Shown here in pieces: positions 45,231 through 56,779 of a DNA stretch of 64,000 nucleotides; the stretch's first letter is position 1, and every line of letters starts with the position of its first letter. Origin of the DNA: Aurelia coerulea. Its lineage: Eukaryota > Cnidaria > Scyphozoa > Semaeostomeae > Ulmaridae. The stretch is from positions 7,256,501 to 7,320,500 of the forward strand of contig CM076955.1 in assembly GCA_039566865.1 (NCBI GenBank). The letters are read 5' to 3'. The notes below the pieces were generated by a model. The model was not told the origin of the DNA, searched no databases, and saw only the letters and a list, made by a program, of their open reading frames with translations. Both the position numbers and the translations under genes were made by a program.

Positions 45231-46485
45231 TAGCCTGCGCGCAGACCCATTATCCAAAGGAGAAAAGGGTCTGCGCAACTACGAGCCAAAGCTTGCCGGG
45301 CCTTCTCGTAATTTATTCTGACCACCTAAGGGCCTGTTTATATGAGGCGGGCTGGCCCGTTAGCGAGCTGGCTCGCCTTCAGGCGAGATCCTACTTGCCT
45401 GGTCACAGCTTTGTAAACAGCAGTTTGCGTTTATATGTATGCCGGGCTGGCCCGTCTTGCCGAGATCCCGGTTATCGAGTGCCGGGATCCCGCCTCAAAC
45501 GGGCTGACTTTTCTCATATAAACGGAAGAAACGGGCTAGCCCGCCTATAACGCACGCGCACAACAAAGCAGATTTGTTAAGTTTCTAAAAATGGAAGACC
45601 CTTTGTCACATTTGGCGCCAAGGCTATAATCTTTCTTTTGTAAAAATGAAAGAACAGGAAAATATTTCCTCATTCTTTCAAATTTACACAAAAGAAAAGA
45701 CGGCACGTGGCACCCAAGGGCCGGGCTGGCTCGGGGCTGGCTCACTATCTAATTTCTCATATAAAACCGAGCTGGCTTGAAGGCGAGCCAGCTCGCTAAC
45801 GGGCCAGCCCGCCTCATATAAACAGGCCCTAAGTCACTAAATATTACTCGATCCAATCCTCCCAATGTAGCATTTTTTATGGCTGTTGTATCTTTTTGTT
45901 TGGCCTTTCTTGCAAAAGCGTTCGTTGTTTGTTAGTCAAACGAGTGTTTCAAAGACAGAAGATAGATTAATGAACACAAAGGCATGTTTTGACAAGTTCT
46001 TTAGAATTCGTCACAGCAGTGATTCAGCAATCTTGCCTTTTGAAATAGTGTTCCAGAATTTTCAAAGGTCATTGTTCTCTTCTTTTGTGTGATTGTAATC
46101 ATACAGAATAGGTTTCCCTTCCTCAGGCTACCTCAGGCTACCTCAGACGACGCTAGAGCAGGCTTAATAAACCATCATGTGAGACGCGATCTGAGCATGA
46201 GACTGTTTACTATGTATTTTGAACTTAATAAATGTTGTTTCTTGAATATATTCTCAAATACAGTTTCACCAAAACCTTAAATATATTGCGACTATTTCTT
46301 TTCTGTGGTGCGCCAATTTGATTTCAGTGCGACTGACCACTGGTGTTACCTGTAGTTGCATAATTACATGGTCTTTTGTAATGTTGCATGAATTAAATTC
46401 CAGGAATCTAGAATGAGTGGCAAGCTTTGGCTCGTAGTTGCGCAGACCCTTTTCTCCTTTGGACAATGGGTCTGCACGAAGGCTA
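45231..46485. mobile_element. Inverted-repeat element with TAGCCTGCGCGCAGACCC ends
   Basis: The left ~70 bp (tagcctgcgcgcagacccat..gggtctgcgcaactacgagcc..gcttgcc) pairs with the right ~65 bp ending in the complement (46423-46485). Each arm itself folds, because gcagaccc and gggtctgc occur within it. Near-duplicated flanks gcttctcc and gctcctcc suggest a decayed 8-bp TSD. A related end is at 10935. A Harbinger-type MITE is nested inside. Confidence 0.75.
45330..45829. mobile_element. Harbinger-type MITE with TAA target site
   Basis: The 500-bp element begins GGGCCTGTTTATATGAGGCG and ends with the complement; homology in the arms extends over about 50 bp. TAA flanks both ends (45327-45329, 45830-45832), the three-base TSD typical of PIF/Harbinger. 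The interior has more catataaac and gggctggc motifs in both orientations. Confidence 0.9.
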
Positions 46486-46547
46486 TGCTCCTCCATGCTC
46501 TTTACAAGTTAGTTTGGGACTGCGAAATCATTTAGCAGGCACCTTTT

Positions 46548-47325
46548 TGATTTCATTTCATTTCATTTTATAATATTTATACAGGGTAAGTATTCAACAT
46601 ATAATACAAAATTGATTTACAAACTGCCCTGTTAAAAGAAAGAAAAAAGCAACTTACAATATCAAGATAAAAACTAATATATAAGTATTAAAAGTCAAAA
46701 GGAAAAGTGTGATTATGTACAGGATCTGGCATTTTTCAATGACGATTTGAATTGTGAGAAAGTACTGGCCATCTTATTTTCTCTTTTTAGTTTGTTCCAA
46801 AATTTGGCCCCTTTATATGAGATTGAGAAGCATTTTTGGCCACATGCGGTTTTTAGCAATGGTACATAAAGGTCTGTGCAGGTATTACGAAGCTTTCTAG
46901 TACTGGTTTCTGATAACCTTTGGAACAGTCCTGTAAGATAATCAGGCGCTTCATGGTTTATAGACCTATAGACCATTTTCAAGGTTTCTGTTTCAATGAG
47001 ATCGTTGACCGCACGATTTTGGAGCTTCTGAAGCTTGTTGAGTGCTGTGTTTCCACAAACACCCCAGACTGGGCAACAGAAACGGAAGTAAGGCTCAACC
47101 ATACTTTTGTACATGGTCTGCAATATGCTTAAAGGGAGATACTGTTTAGCATGGCGCATCATACCTAATGCCCTTGATATCTTTTTTATCATTTCGGCTA
47201 TGTGAACATCCCAGCTCAGATATTGGTCCACATGTACCCCTAAGTATTTTGTGTGCTCTATCATTGAAATATCATAATCGTGAAGAACAAGTGCCGGCTT
47301 TATAGCTGATGTTTGTTGAACATCC
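46548..47325 (-). mobile_element. 5'-truncated CR1/L2-like LINE with an in-frame internal deletion
   Basis: The minus-strand frame from about 47340 to 46713 encodes the LINE RT C-terminal region: TKYLGVHVDQYLSWDVHI, KKISRALGMMRHAK, SMVEPYFRFCCPVWG, LQKLQNRAV, and near the end KGAKFWNKLKRE. Between QNRAV and the MVYRSIN segment about 24 residues present in the related copy at 63462-64000 are missing, without loss of frame. The 3' UTR ends in ATGAA-type repeats (46550-46575 complement), shared with the 63.3-kb copy. The 5' end is cut by foldback D. Confidence 0.85.
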
Positions 47326-49683
47326 CACTGTGATCCAGCTCTTTAGAAATCGTGGAATTAATCCCAAAAAATGAAAATACGAGTATACACTTTTTAAGGG
47401 TTTCGTCATGGCGAAGAGACATTGAGCTATTCGATAAAACAAAAATTTCTTAAATCCGTCTTATAGATCCAGAGATATGATTTTTTAAAGTTTGACTAAA
47501 TTGCGAACTGTTGTTTACATTGCAATTTCCGGCCTTTTGTTTGTTGTATCGTTGAAAACCCAGAAATTCAAGTTCTTGTATCTCTTCAATAAATGCACCG
47601 ATTTTTCGAAACTTTTTTTTGTCTTACGGATAAACACCTAAGCTATCTAAAAATACAAAGCTTTTTTTAAAATCTCAAGTTGTTATATCAATATTTGTCA
47701 AAATGGCGTATGACCTTTTTAAGCACGAAAACCAGGCAAATTATCAACATTCCGTCTGTTATAGTGAAAACAAAAAATCTAACTAAATCTAACTCTTCGA
47801 AAAAAATATTAAAATTGAATATGATGTCTTGAGAGAATTTCTGCCAAAGGATTCGTACAGCTTCGTACAGGAAAAAAAGTTATCACACATTTGGTATGGT
47901 AGGTCCTTTTCAGTTTGTGTTTGGTTATGGTCGTACTCACTGAAACCTTGACGACCAACTGTTGATAAAGATCTCGTTCTGGTATAACATTTTCATGCTT
48001 CTTGTCTGTCGACTCGGTTTTTATCTTTATCTTGATTCCATAGTCAATGAAAATGTTAACTGACTGTCTTCAAGGGCTTCGATATGGTTGGGAAGAGGCG
48101 TCAATAGTCCGGATATGCTTGTGGCGACTTTTATTGGAACATAACTACTGCCTACATTCCCCTATCATTACTTTTCCATTCACTTATTCGCCTTAAATGC
48201 CTCTTTGTTTAAGGCAAGGCAACTTTACCTCGTTATTTCAAAATACATATTCAACTTTTAAACTTTGATAGTACGCATAGAGAGTGTCTACAGCTCACCA
48301 TACTGTATATGGGATGCAGGGAGTGCTCAAATTACAGGATGACGCAACGATAAACTGATATGAAACTGCAAAACAATAAAAAAAAAAGTTCTCGTAACTA
48401 TGACTGACCCAAGCCAAGCCTGTATGTTTCACATGCCTCATTGAGAAGCAGAATTTTTCTATGTTAATTTCCAAGTCAGTTCCTACCACAAAATAAAACA
48501 ATGACTGTTAAAACACAAAACTGCTGGCCTGTAGTCTTTAAACCATTCCAATAGCTATGTGTCACAAAATCAATCACGTTTATCACAACGAATGGCGAGC
48601 TTTATGATTTCATAGTTGAAAACGGTGATTTAAAGGATAAAAGTACGAAGTAGAACACGAAATATACTGCGAAATTTAAGGATCTAGCTGATAAACTGAT
48701 AGAGGAAAGGGGGGCTGAAGGAAGACGCATATAAAATTACATTAGTACTCCAAAAATTGTATCAAGTTAAAGTCAAAGATGAAGCCTGGGGTGTAAAAGA
48801 AAGAGTGTTCAGTGATGAAGTAGATGAATGAGTTAAAAAACGTAGCCCCGAACGTAGCCAACCAAGATCAGGCAGTCAATTATCATTAAAGTGAGGTGAT
48901 CGATGCACTAAACCGAGAAGAGGCCTTATCAAGGACATGTACAATGAGAATTAGATTATCGACCAAAAACTAAATACTTTAGAGACACAAGCTTTACTCA
49001 AGTAAGGCTAAGATAGTTGAAAGTAGTTTGCATAAACACTGTTCGTATGCGGAACAGTTCAATCATGTACAAAGCCAAAAATCATTGCCAAAAAATCAAC
49101 GTTAAACCAAAAGGGCCTATCATACCAAATGTGTGATAACTTTTTTTCCTGTACGAAGCTGTACGAATCCTTTGGTAGAAATTCTCTCAAGACATCATAT
49201 TCAATTGTGATATTTTTTTTGAAGAGTTAGATTTAGTTAGATTTTTTGTTTTCACTATAACAAACGGAATTTTGATAATTTGCCTGGTTTTTGTGCTTAA
49301 AAAGGTCATACACCATTTTGACAAATATTGATATACCAACTTGAGATTTGCAAATAGCTTTGTATTTTTAGATAGCTTAGGTGTTTATCTGTAAAATAAA
49401 ATAAAAGTTTCAAAAAAATCGGTGCATTTATTGAAGAGTTACAAGAACTTGAATGTATGGGTTTTCAACGATAACACAAACAAAAGGCCGGAAATTGCAA
49501 TGTAAACAACAGTTCGCAATTTAGTCAAACTTTAAAAAATCATATCTCTGGATTTATGAGTCGGATTTAAGAAATTTTTGTTTTATCGAATAGCTCAATG
49601 TCTCTTCGCCATGATGAAACCCTCAAATAGTGTATACTCGTATTTTCATTTTTTGGGATTAATTCCCTGTCTGGATCACAGTG
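47326..49683. mobile_element. Foldback element D
   Basis: The ends are CACTGTGATCCAGC (47326) and the complement of CACAGTGATCCAGAC (ending 49683). Arms of about 585 bp pair (47326-47915 with 49100-49683; ttaatcccaaaaaatgaaaatacgagtatac is a marker on both). The loop (about 47916-49099) holds no recognised gene; one stretch near 48780-48900 has an ORF-like run (DEAWGVKERVFSDEVDE) but stops follow. No TSD was found. The termini match those of element B. Confidence 0.85.
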
Positions 49684-50065
49684 GGAAGGCACGCAATCAC
49701 ATTGAACCAAAAGATCTTCCTGCGTATGATTCTGCACAGAGGTTACTTTCGTGACTGCTTATCTCAAATTAGATGCCCGCGAATAGCAACAATTGAATCG
49801 TTCTGCAGTGTTCTGCATAAGTAATTTTGCGTTATCGTAAATTTCACATGACATCTAATTTGAGACAGATGCACCAATGCACGAACTAAGGCCTCAAAGA
49901 GGCAAACTAGGGGTAACGACTTTTGATTTTTTGCGTATCATCCTCATTTCACATAAAAATTGTTTTTTCAGGCGATCCTTGTCCTTATACAAGGCGCTTG
50001 ATTTTCTGAAGGCGACTTTAGCATCAACACTCATCTCTCTGACTGTAGCTAAAGACAGTATCAAC
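49684..50065. other. Intergenic, nothing recognised
   Basis: Short unremarkable stretch between foldback D and the GC hairpin. Confidence 0.35.
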
Positions 50066-50067
50066 GA

Positions 50068-50175
50068 CAGTGGCGGACTGGCCCACCGGCCCACCGGCCC
50101 GTGGCCGGTGGGCCCCCTTCAAAATTTTGCAAAAAGGGCCCCATTTTTGCTGGAAAGGGGCCCTTTTGCAAAATT
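50068..50175. mobile_element. hAT-like end with a perfect GC hairpin
   Basis: ACAGTGGCGGACTGG is a typical hAT-like start. It is followed by a perfect 12-bp stem, GGCCCACCGGCC (50088-50099), loop CGT, then GGCCGGTGGGCC (50103-50114), and by complementary aaaattttgcaaaaagggcccc/ggggcccttttgcaaaatt arms. The whole can fold strongly. The 3' end is undefined. Confidence 0.6.
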
Positions 50176-51040
50176 AGGGACTCTTTGTGTAGATTTGCAT
50201 CACATTTGAATCCTTCCGTGTTTTAGCGAACTTGTTGAAAGAAATGAATACAGTCGAGAGTGAAGATACGAAGATACGGATCGCGAAGGAGAGAGCACCG
50301 TTGCAGAAAAAGTAAAGGCCCCTCCACTTCTGTCAAAAGTTGGTTCTCGAGATTCCTTCAAAGAAAATAGTTGAGTTAGGGTAGTGTAGGATATAACTCT
50401 GACAATTGCTAGGAAATGACTGGGAGAGTCGTTCTAAGCCAAAGTACAGGCTGCCAGTTTCAAAAAATTTTCAGGGACAAACTTTGTCAAAGCCTCAACT
50501 TTGGGGGCAAGCATTGGATTGTGACAAAGTAAGAGCTTCCACGCGAAAATGTCCATAAGAGTGCTGATTGCCAGAAAACTGCTAAAATAATTTGAAAATT
50601 TCAAAGTTTCCAATTTCGCTCCAATTTTGGGTTGGGGATAGGCATTCTAAGCCAAAGAAACAGATGTCTACTCAACAAATTTCCCCGTGGATGCTAATTC
50701 ATAAAACTACTGTTACAAATGGTCAAAAATTCAATTCTACCACCGGTAAACATGGGATTGGGAGAAGCGTTCTAAGCCAAAGTAGGGGGCGTGTCCTCAG
50801 AAATTTTCCTAGAGACTTTGCCCCTAGACCATCCATTTGGATACTTCATCAGGTATTTTGCCCTGGCCACACTGCTGGGGGAGGATCGGAAAAAGGTTGC
50901 TCAACAGTTTGAGAAACAAAAAAATTATAGATCGTCTGGCCAATACTAACAAAATGTCAAAATTACTTTTATAAAGTAGAGGTTACGTAAAGATTTCTAA
51001 TCATGCCATAAGAAGATTTTAATTTTCATTTTTGAGAGTA
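50176..51040. other. Intergenic with repeated 'ctaagccaaag' motif
   Basis: The phrase ttctaagccaaag occurs near 50430, 50650 and 50770 with similar surroundings (tgggagagtcgttctaagcc, gggataggcattctaagcc, gggagaagcgttctaagcc), a degenerate ~130-220-bp repeat. No gene is recognised. Confidence 0.55.
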
Positions 51041-52078
51041 CTAGAGTGGTGTCGCCCATTATGCCCATGTCGTCGCGAAGTTCTGAGTTAGATCCAAAAA
51101 GAGCAATTAATGAAAAAACCTAATAGCCAGATTATATCACCAACTAATGGAGAAAAAGATAACAGAGTATTGCTGTTTTACGTAAACTCTTTATACTAAT
51201 GTTAGAAAATTTTAAAGAAGGGGGTAAAACGTCGTTTTCTTCTTGCGTCGCCCACTATGGCTGCAGGAGAAACAATGAACACTACTCTCCGGTAAATAGT
51301 TTTAATATGAAAAACAGCTTTAATTACTGTTCTTTGCTTGTCATTTGGTACTTTAAACCTAAAAATATCAATAAGAATTAACCTAAACTTCGAGTTTTGG
51401 CAATTGAAATACATGCTTCGAGTTGTTCTAAATCCTGCCTTATCTCTTGTGCATGGATGGATGAGTTTTGGCATAGTTTCTAAAATGAAAATAGACTTAA
51501 TACAATGCTGCATTTTTTTGGGTGTTGATGATTTTCCAAGTCTGTAAGTAGCATCTTAACCCAAATTGGTGTTTTTTTTAATAAATGTTGCATTTTAATA
51601 TTTTGAAGCGATTGGAAACTTCTCTGGTAAACTGATGGGCATAATGGGCGATGAAAATAACAATTAGCAGCACCCAGACTTCATAACCTTAAATCTGAAT
51701 CAGAAGTCACTTTACTTTGGTTTCATTGTAGATTTTCTCTCAAGAGACAGGACTTCTGACAAATCAAAGCATATTTGAAAAATTTCAAACCTCAAGGTGC
51801 CGAGCGAACGAAAAAGAAGGAAGGAATGTAAATATAATCATGAAATTTGCAATACTTGAAAGAATCAATAAGAGATATTTATGCAAAAACCATCTCGTCG
51901 GGTTTCAATGCAAATGAACTGAAACTTTAGTGAAGGTAAAATCATGATAAAACAGATGTCAGCAAAGATTTTCCGCGCAATTGCAATTTCATTACTAGTC
52001 GTCAGTCCCTTGAAATTTAATTTCTCTCGTAGCCGGCCATAAATGGGCGACCTGCCATAACGGGCGACGCTACTCTAG
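51041..52078. mobile_element. Inverted-repeat element with GTCGCCCATTATG subterminal motifs
   Basis: The left end CTAGAGTGGTGTCGCCCATT pairs with the right-end complement CTAGAGTAGCGTCGCCCGTT. The motif GTCGCCCAYTATG occurs again inside at 51246, and inverted near 51640 and 52040. No TSD is certain. Two frames overlap at 51200-51513 on opposite strands and are unrecognised. Confidence 0.65.
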
Positions 52079-52570
52079 AACCTTTACCTTATGGTTAATG
52101 GTTCCTTTGATAAAATGAAACAGAAGGACAAAACCCCTCAAGATTTACAATGCTTCATTTGACTTCATTAAGGCCAAGATCCACATAAACTCTCATTGAG
52201 GTTTTGTCCGCGCGGTTCCGAAAACGAATAGAAATGCGACAAAAGGAATTTTTGCGCAAATTTGGCTAATTTTGCGAAGCAGTTCGAAATAGCTAATTGC
52301 TAGAAAATTGGGCAGTAAGTGCAGCCGCCCGGAATTTGCTAGCACGAACAACAACAACAACTTTAAGGTCGGTGATTGGACTGAAATAAATACTTTATTA
52401 TTTTTTCCGCCCAACACGAAGTGCCCCACCCAATCACCACATGAAGAGAAAAGGTAGAAAGCGGATAGCTGCAGGATAGACGCAAACAAAAATTGTGTTC
52501 ATAAACAAAACAAAACCAAGACTTGGCAAACCCCCTGCCAGGAGTCAGATACTTTTGGCATAACAAACAT
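52079..52570. other. Intergenic, nothing recognised
   Basis: Minus-strand frames of 67-98 codons at 52193-52566 are hydrophobic in part but unrecognised. Confidence 0.25.
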
Positions 52571-52572
52571 TA

Positions 52573-52981
52573 ACACTTAATTTTGGCTCTCACCCGCGAG
52601 TTCACCAAGCCTTAACGGCTCTCACCCACGGGATCACCCAAGCCTTAACGGCTCTCGCTCAATGGGTCATCAAGCCATAACACTTTGAAACGTTTGGCGT
52701 TCACCCACCAGGGTATTAAACACCTTTGGCGTAACCAGCCTCATACTTTGAAACTTTGAAGCATGAAACTTTGAAACATTTGGCTTAAAAAGGCCTTAAT
52801 TAGCTGAAATTTAGCTATTCATTTATTTTTCTTTATATTATATATATCATTATATATTACATAATATCATTATTACAATATAATAATATAATATAATGAT
52901 AATATAATCAAAACGTTTTTATCAAACAGTTGTGTTTTTCTATTTTATTTTCTGCTTATTCTGAATGTGGGTTTAGGTCAT

Positions 52982-53013
<32 letters not shown>

Positions 53014-53475
53014 AATGATAACGTTGAAACGTTTGGCTACACAAGCCTTGAAACGTTTGGCCACACAGGCCTTGACACTTTTGGCTACACAAGCCTTGAC
53101 ACTTTGAAACGTTTGGCCACACAGGCCTTGACACTTTTTAACGTTTGGCCACACAGGCCTTGACACCTTTGGCTACACAAGCCTTGACACTTTGGAACGT
53201 TAGGCTACACAAGCCTTGAAACGTTTGGCCACACAGGCCTTGACACTTTTGGCTACACAAGCCTTGACACCTTGAAGCGTTTGGCCTTAAAAGCCTTAAC
53301 ACTTTGAAACGTTTGGCCTAAAAGGCCTGAACACTTAGAAAAGTTTGGCCTAAAAAGCCTTAGCACTAGAAACGTTTGGCGTAAAAAGCCTTAACACTTT
53401 GAAACGTTTGGCCTAAAAAGCCTTTAACACTTTGAAACGTTTGGCCTAAAAAGCCTTTTCGAAACGCTCGGACTA
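52573..53475. repeat. ~32-bp minisatellite of GAAACGTTTGGCC units
   Basis: Units are like CTTTGAAACGTTTGGCC followed by acacaggccttgacac or taaaaagccttaacac. Many contain a GGCC..GGCC short palindrome (ggccacacaggcc). The array has two blocks (52573-52800, 53020-53475) separated by an AT-rich segment with ATAT and (AAT)n microsatellites (52840-53016). Degenerate outer units on the left read ggctctcacccacgggatcacc. Confidence 0.9.
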
Positions 53476-54390
53476 AAGCACATATGTCACATTAGCCATT
53501 GGTTAATACAACAAACAAGTTTTGAGTGGAATTCTATTGTCTCATGAATTTTCCTTTCTGTTTCATGAATTTTCATTGCAATGAAAATTCAACCTCGATC
53601 CTGTGCTTTGTAATAATTAAACGTCTCCAATTTAAACTATCGCCTTGAAAACCATTTTTAGAAAATACAACTGAGCTACAAATACCTGCAGAACAAGAAC
53701 CAAAACAACAACCACCACAACCACAACCGACACACTTAAACAACTTGGGCCTGGGACTACCATAACTCATATTCAACAGTGGCTACCAGCGAAATTCACT
53801 CATTTACCTCATATTTCCATTCAGAAACTACGGGAAGTTTTTTGAATTCGTTCCAAGTTTCTGCTGAGCTTACCAAATCAACCCAAAAAGGGAGAGGATG
53901 TAAATTTCGCAAACGTTCTGGATTCCATACGACTGCTCAAAGAACCTACAAAGCCGGCAAGAAGGGAAAGATTGAAAATCATCAGTAAATAAATTCGGCT
54001 AATGATTTACGCATCCAACTGACTAACTAACTAACCAACCAACACAAATACGCAAATAAACTCAAAACTACACAACATTGCAAACTTGGTTATCAAATAG
54101 ATTTTTGTTTTCTTTTTTAAATCTCTGAATCACTTTCGATCTAGTTTCGATTTGCCCAAATCCTCGATATTTCTGCTCCATTGGAAGGAATCCTTAACAC
54201 GTGTTTCTTTGCGCCGAAACAAGAAGGCCATCAGGCAGCCCAAGTCAAACCCGAATCCAATCCCATTAAAACCCACGAAGCATCAGGATGAAGATGTAGC
54301 TCCCAAATTGACAACACATATAATAACTCAAAGGGATTATTTCCAAAGACGTAGGTAATACCAAGGCAGAGTTAAAGAAACTGTCATCAG
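53476..54390. other. Intergenic; short unrecognised frames
   Basis: A minus-strand frame 53573-53776 has a Cys/Gly-rich stretch (CVGCGCGGCCFGSC) but no further support. No RT or recombinase of the neighbouring gag was found here, where it would be expected. Confidence 0.3.
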
Positions 54391-56066
54391 TTAGTCACTT
54401 GTTTTTCTTCTTTCTTGGAGGACTCTTAAGTGAAGGGGACCTACTTCTGGACCTCTTTTGAAAGCTACCACGAGATGTTGAAACACGAGAACACTTGCTT
54501 GAAGTATGAGAGCCTTGACATAAACAGCAAACATGGCGGTATCTGCACAGGTCGAACCTGCAATCTCCTTGATTCCAAAAGACACAAATTCCTTGACTAG
54601 GCGATTCAATATTGCTTACAACTGGTTTCGAAGGAGAGGCCACTGAACTACCGGGTGTTCCAAAATGATGTATTATTGTTTGATTGCTTACATGTCCATA
54701 ACCAATGAACCAATTTTCAAAATCTTTGTTTCGTTTGATTGCCTGAAGGCTAAATTGTATTTTAAGATGTTGGTTGTAGTTTTACTACAGCGTTTTTATG
54801 TCGAAAAGAATATCGATAAACCTGCTCAAATTCAAGCCTTAGATGGCATGAGAAAGAAACGGCCTATTTTTCCAGTCAACATTTTAGATGTGATACAAAA
54901 GGCTGAACTCCTATTCGTATTCTCTGAACTCAGTATTAACAGAATTCGTATTGTCTGAACGACATATGTTCTCTGAACGACATATAAGTTCAGTCTTTTG
55001 CATCACATCTAAAATATTGACTGGGAAAGTAGGCCGTTTCTTATTCATGCCATATAAGGAATGAAATGGAGCAGGTTTATCGATCTGTTTTTCAACATGA
55101 AGACATCGGCCTAAACCACAACCAACATCCTTGAATACAATTTAGCCTTTCGGCAATTGGATAAAATAAAGTTTTTGAAAATCGGTTCATCGGTTATGGA
55201 CATATAAGCAATCAAACGATAATACATCATTTTGGGACACCCGGTATTTGAGAACTTTTGGAAGACATTGGAAACAAAAAGATTCACACCAATATCGGAC
55301 CAAGTTGACAAGGGATTTTCTGCTACCCTCTTGCGAAAAGCACGATCATAAGCAAACCATCCTTCGTCATAAGATTCTCTCTGGATTTTAGATATTTGCA
55401 AAAAATAACCCATGAGCTGCCCAACTTTGCTCGGATTGAATTGGAGATACAAGGAAGCAAACACGATCCATGCCTCGGCCCAGTCCTGAAAATTGTGAAT
55501 TGGCGGCAACTCTGAATTGTTTTCGCATTTCAAAAGGCGCATTAACTGAGCCCCAACAGGTTCAACTGGGGGGGGGGGTGGTCCAAATTAGCTGGGCGCA
55601 AAAGAACCAAATCGACAAAAATATTCTTCTTTACCATGTTTACAATGTAACCAGGTACAGGCGGCAGACTTCCAGCAACAGAAAAACCAGGCGGTGAAAT
55701 TTGGCTGGTGACAAAAAGGTGAGGATTCAACGCAAAAAGTTCTTTAGGAATATTCCAATTAGCTAGGCTTGGGACACTGGTGGACTGAGCTGAGGCTGAG
55801 CTCGTGGTCGGCTGACCATGGATGCTTGACGACAGAGAAACATTAGATTGACTAAGGCCAACTGAAGCAACGGGCAAAAATGAAGGGGCAAAATTTTGGC
55901 TAAAAGCAGATTGACCGGAGCTCGTAGAAATAACGGATGCATGTGAGCTTGTACCAGAGAACGATGTTGCATCTTGGTTTGAAACATTGACATCAGGCCC
56001 CCCCCCCCGAAGTCAAAAGACGCCCGACTGACTGCTGAATATTCGATATAGCTGATTCAAGAACCC
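54391..56066 (-). pseudogene. DIRS/YR-type gag-like ORF1, interrupted by a MITE and two homopolymer frameshifts
   Basis: Minus-strand coding similarity runs from about 56066 to a stop at 54395. N-terminal piece: MGVLESAISNIQQSVGRLL, then a C/G run (55998-56008) shifts frame into a Ser-rich linker (about 55990-55545). A second run of G (55567-55578) shifts to the third piece, with PIHNFQDWAEAWIVFASLYL, SYDEGWFAYDRAFRKRV (the W..A...Y...YD..FR core typical of gag-like ORF1 proteins of tyrosine-recombinase retrotransposons). After the MITE at 54651-55244, the frame continues into a zinc-finger-like knuckle (CVFWNQGDCRFDLCRYRHVC) and a C-terminal RSRSRSP tail. If both runs are sequencing or replication slippage, the original protein could be almost complete. 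RT and recombinase partners are absent nearby. Confidence 0.6.
54651..55244. mobile_element. Tc1/mariner-like MITE inserted exactly within the gag-like frame
   Basis: Termini CCGGGTGTTCCAAAATGATG and complement of CCGGGTGTCCCAAAATGATG; arms are homologous for about 250 bp. TA is duplicated (54649-54650, 55245-55246). Removing the element and one TA restores the same reading frame on both sides. It has no coding of its own. Confidence 0.9.
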
Positions 56067-56335
56067 CCATTCCCGGGGGGGGGGGGTACATAACATATTT
56101 AGGGTACGGGTATGTGCCGCCCATATGGGTGGGCTTTTGGGCCCAAATTCTCTAAACAAGGGTTCTTTTTCGGCAGATTTTCCATAAACAAGGGTGGGGT
56201 TTTGCTGAGATTCGCAAAAAATGGTTAAAATGGGCAGTTTTCCGCCAAAATTCATCATAAGAGTGGGTATCAAAAGCAAGTTTGGGTAATTGCTCCCAAT
56301 GCACAAGACAGCAGGAAGTTACTCCTGAGAATAAC
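56067..56335. mobile_element. Truncated poly-G-ended repeat copy
   Basis: It begins CCCGGGGGGGGGGGGTACATA and continues like the family at 44848 (atatttagggtacgg, gccgcccatatgggtgggc, ataaacaaggg). The far end is not recognisable. It abuts the 5' limit of the gag-like region. Confidence 0.6.
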
Positions 56336-56779
56336 AAACAATAATCAAAACAAACGGCTCATGAACTAACCGACTCGTGTAAAGGGCGGAACGGAAGATC
56401 TTATGATACGACGTCATGACTAAATTCCTTCAAAATAAACATGACATGTGCAGGGGCCTAGCCCCCCTCATACCACACTACACAGACATCAAAGTTCAAT
56501 TAACCGCGATAAGATTTCATTTGATCGCCATATATTCCCCATGAATGACGAGTCGCATGATGTATAATTTATACGTGTTTTGTCACGTGTGTGATAACCA
56601 AGAAAGAAAACACCGAGAGTGGTGACTTAAGAGGTACTGTTTTCCTTGAATTTTTAACAAAGAAGAGCAACTCTTTAATTCTGAAAATATCGAAAATTTC
56701 ATAAAAATTCCAAGCGTAGAATTATAGTAAAATAGCTAACATTTCTTTGAAACCTTTCAATTCAAAGAAACAGGTTATA

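Noticed and set aside
47326..49683. Target-site duplication for foldback D
   Set aside because: Flanks catcc and ggaag do not match; extending the ends only lengthens the palindrome.
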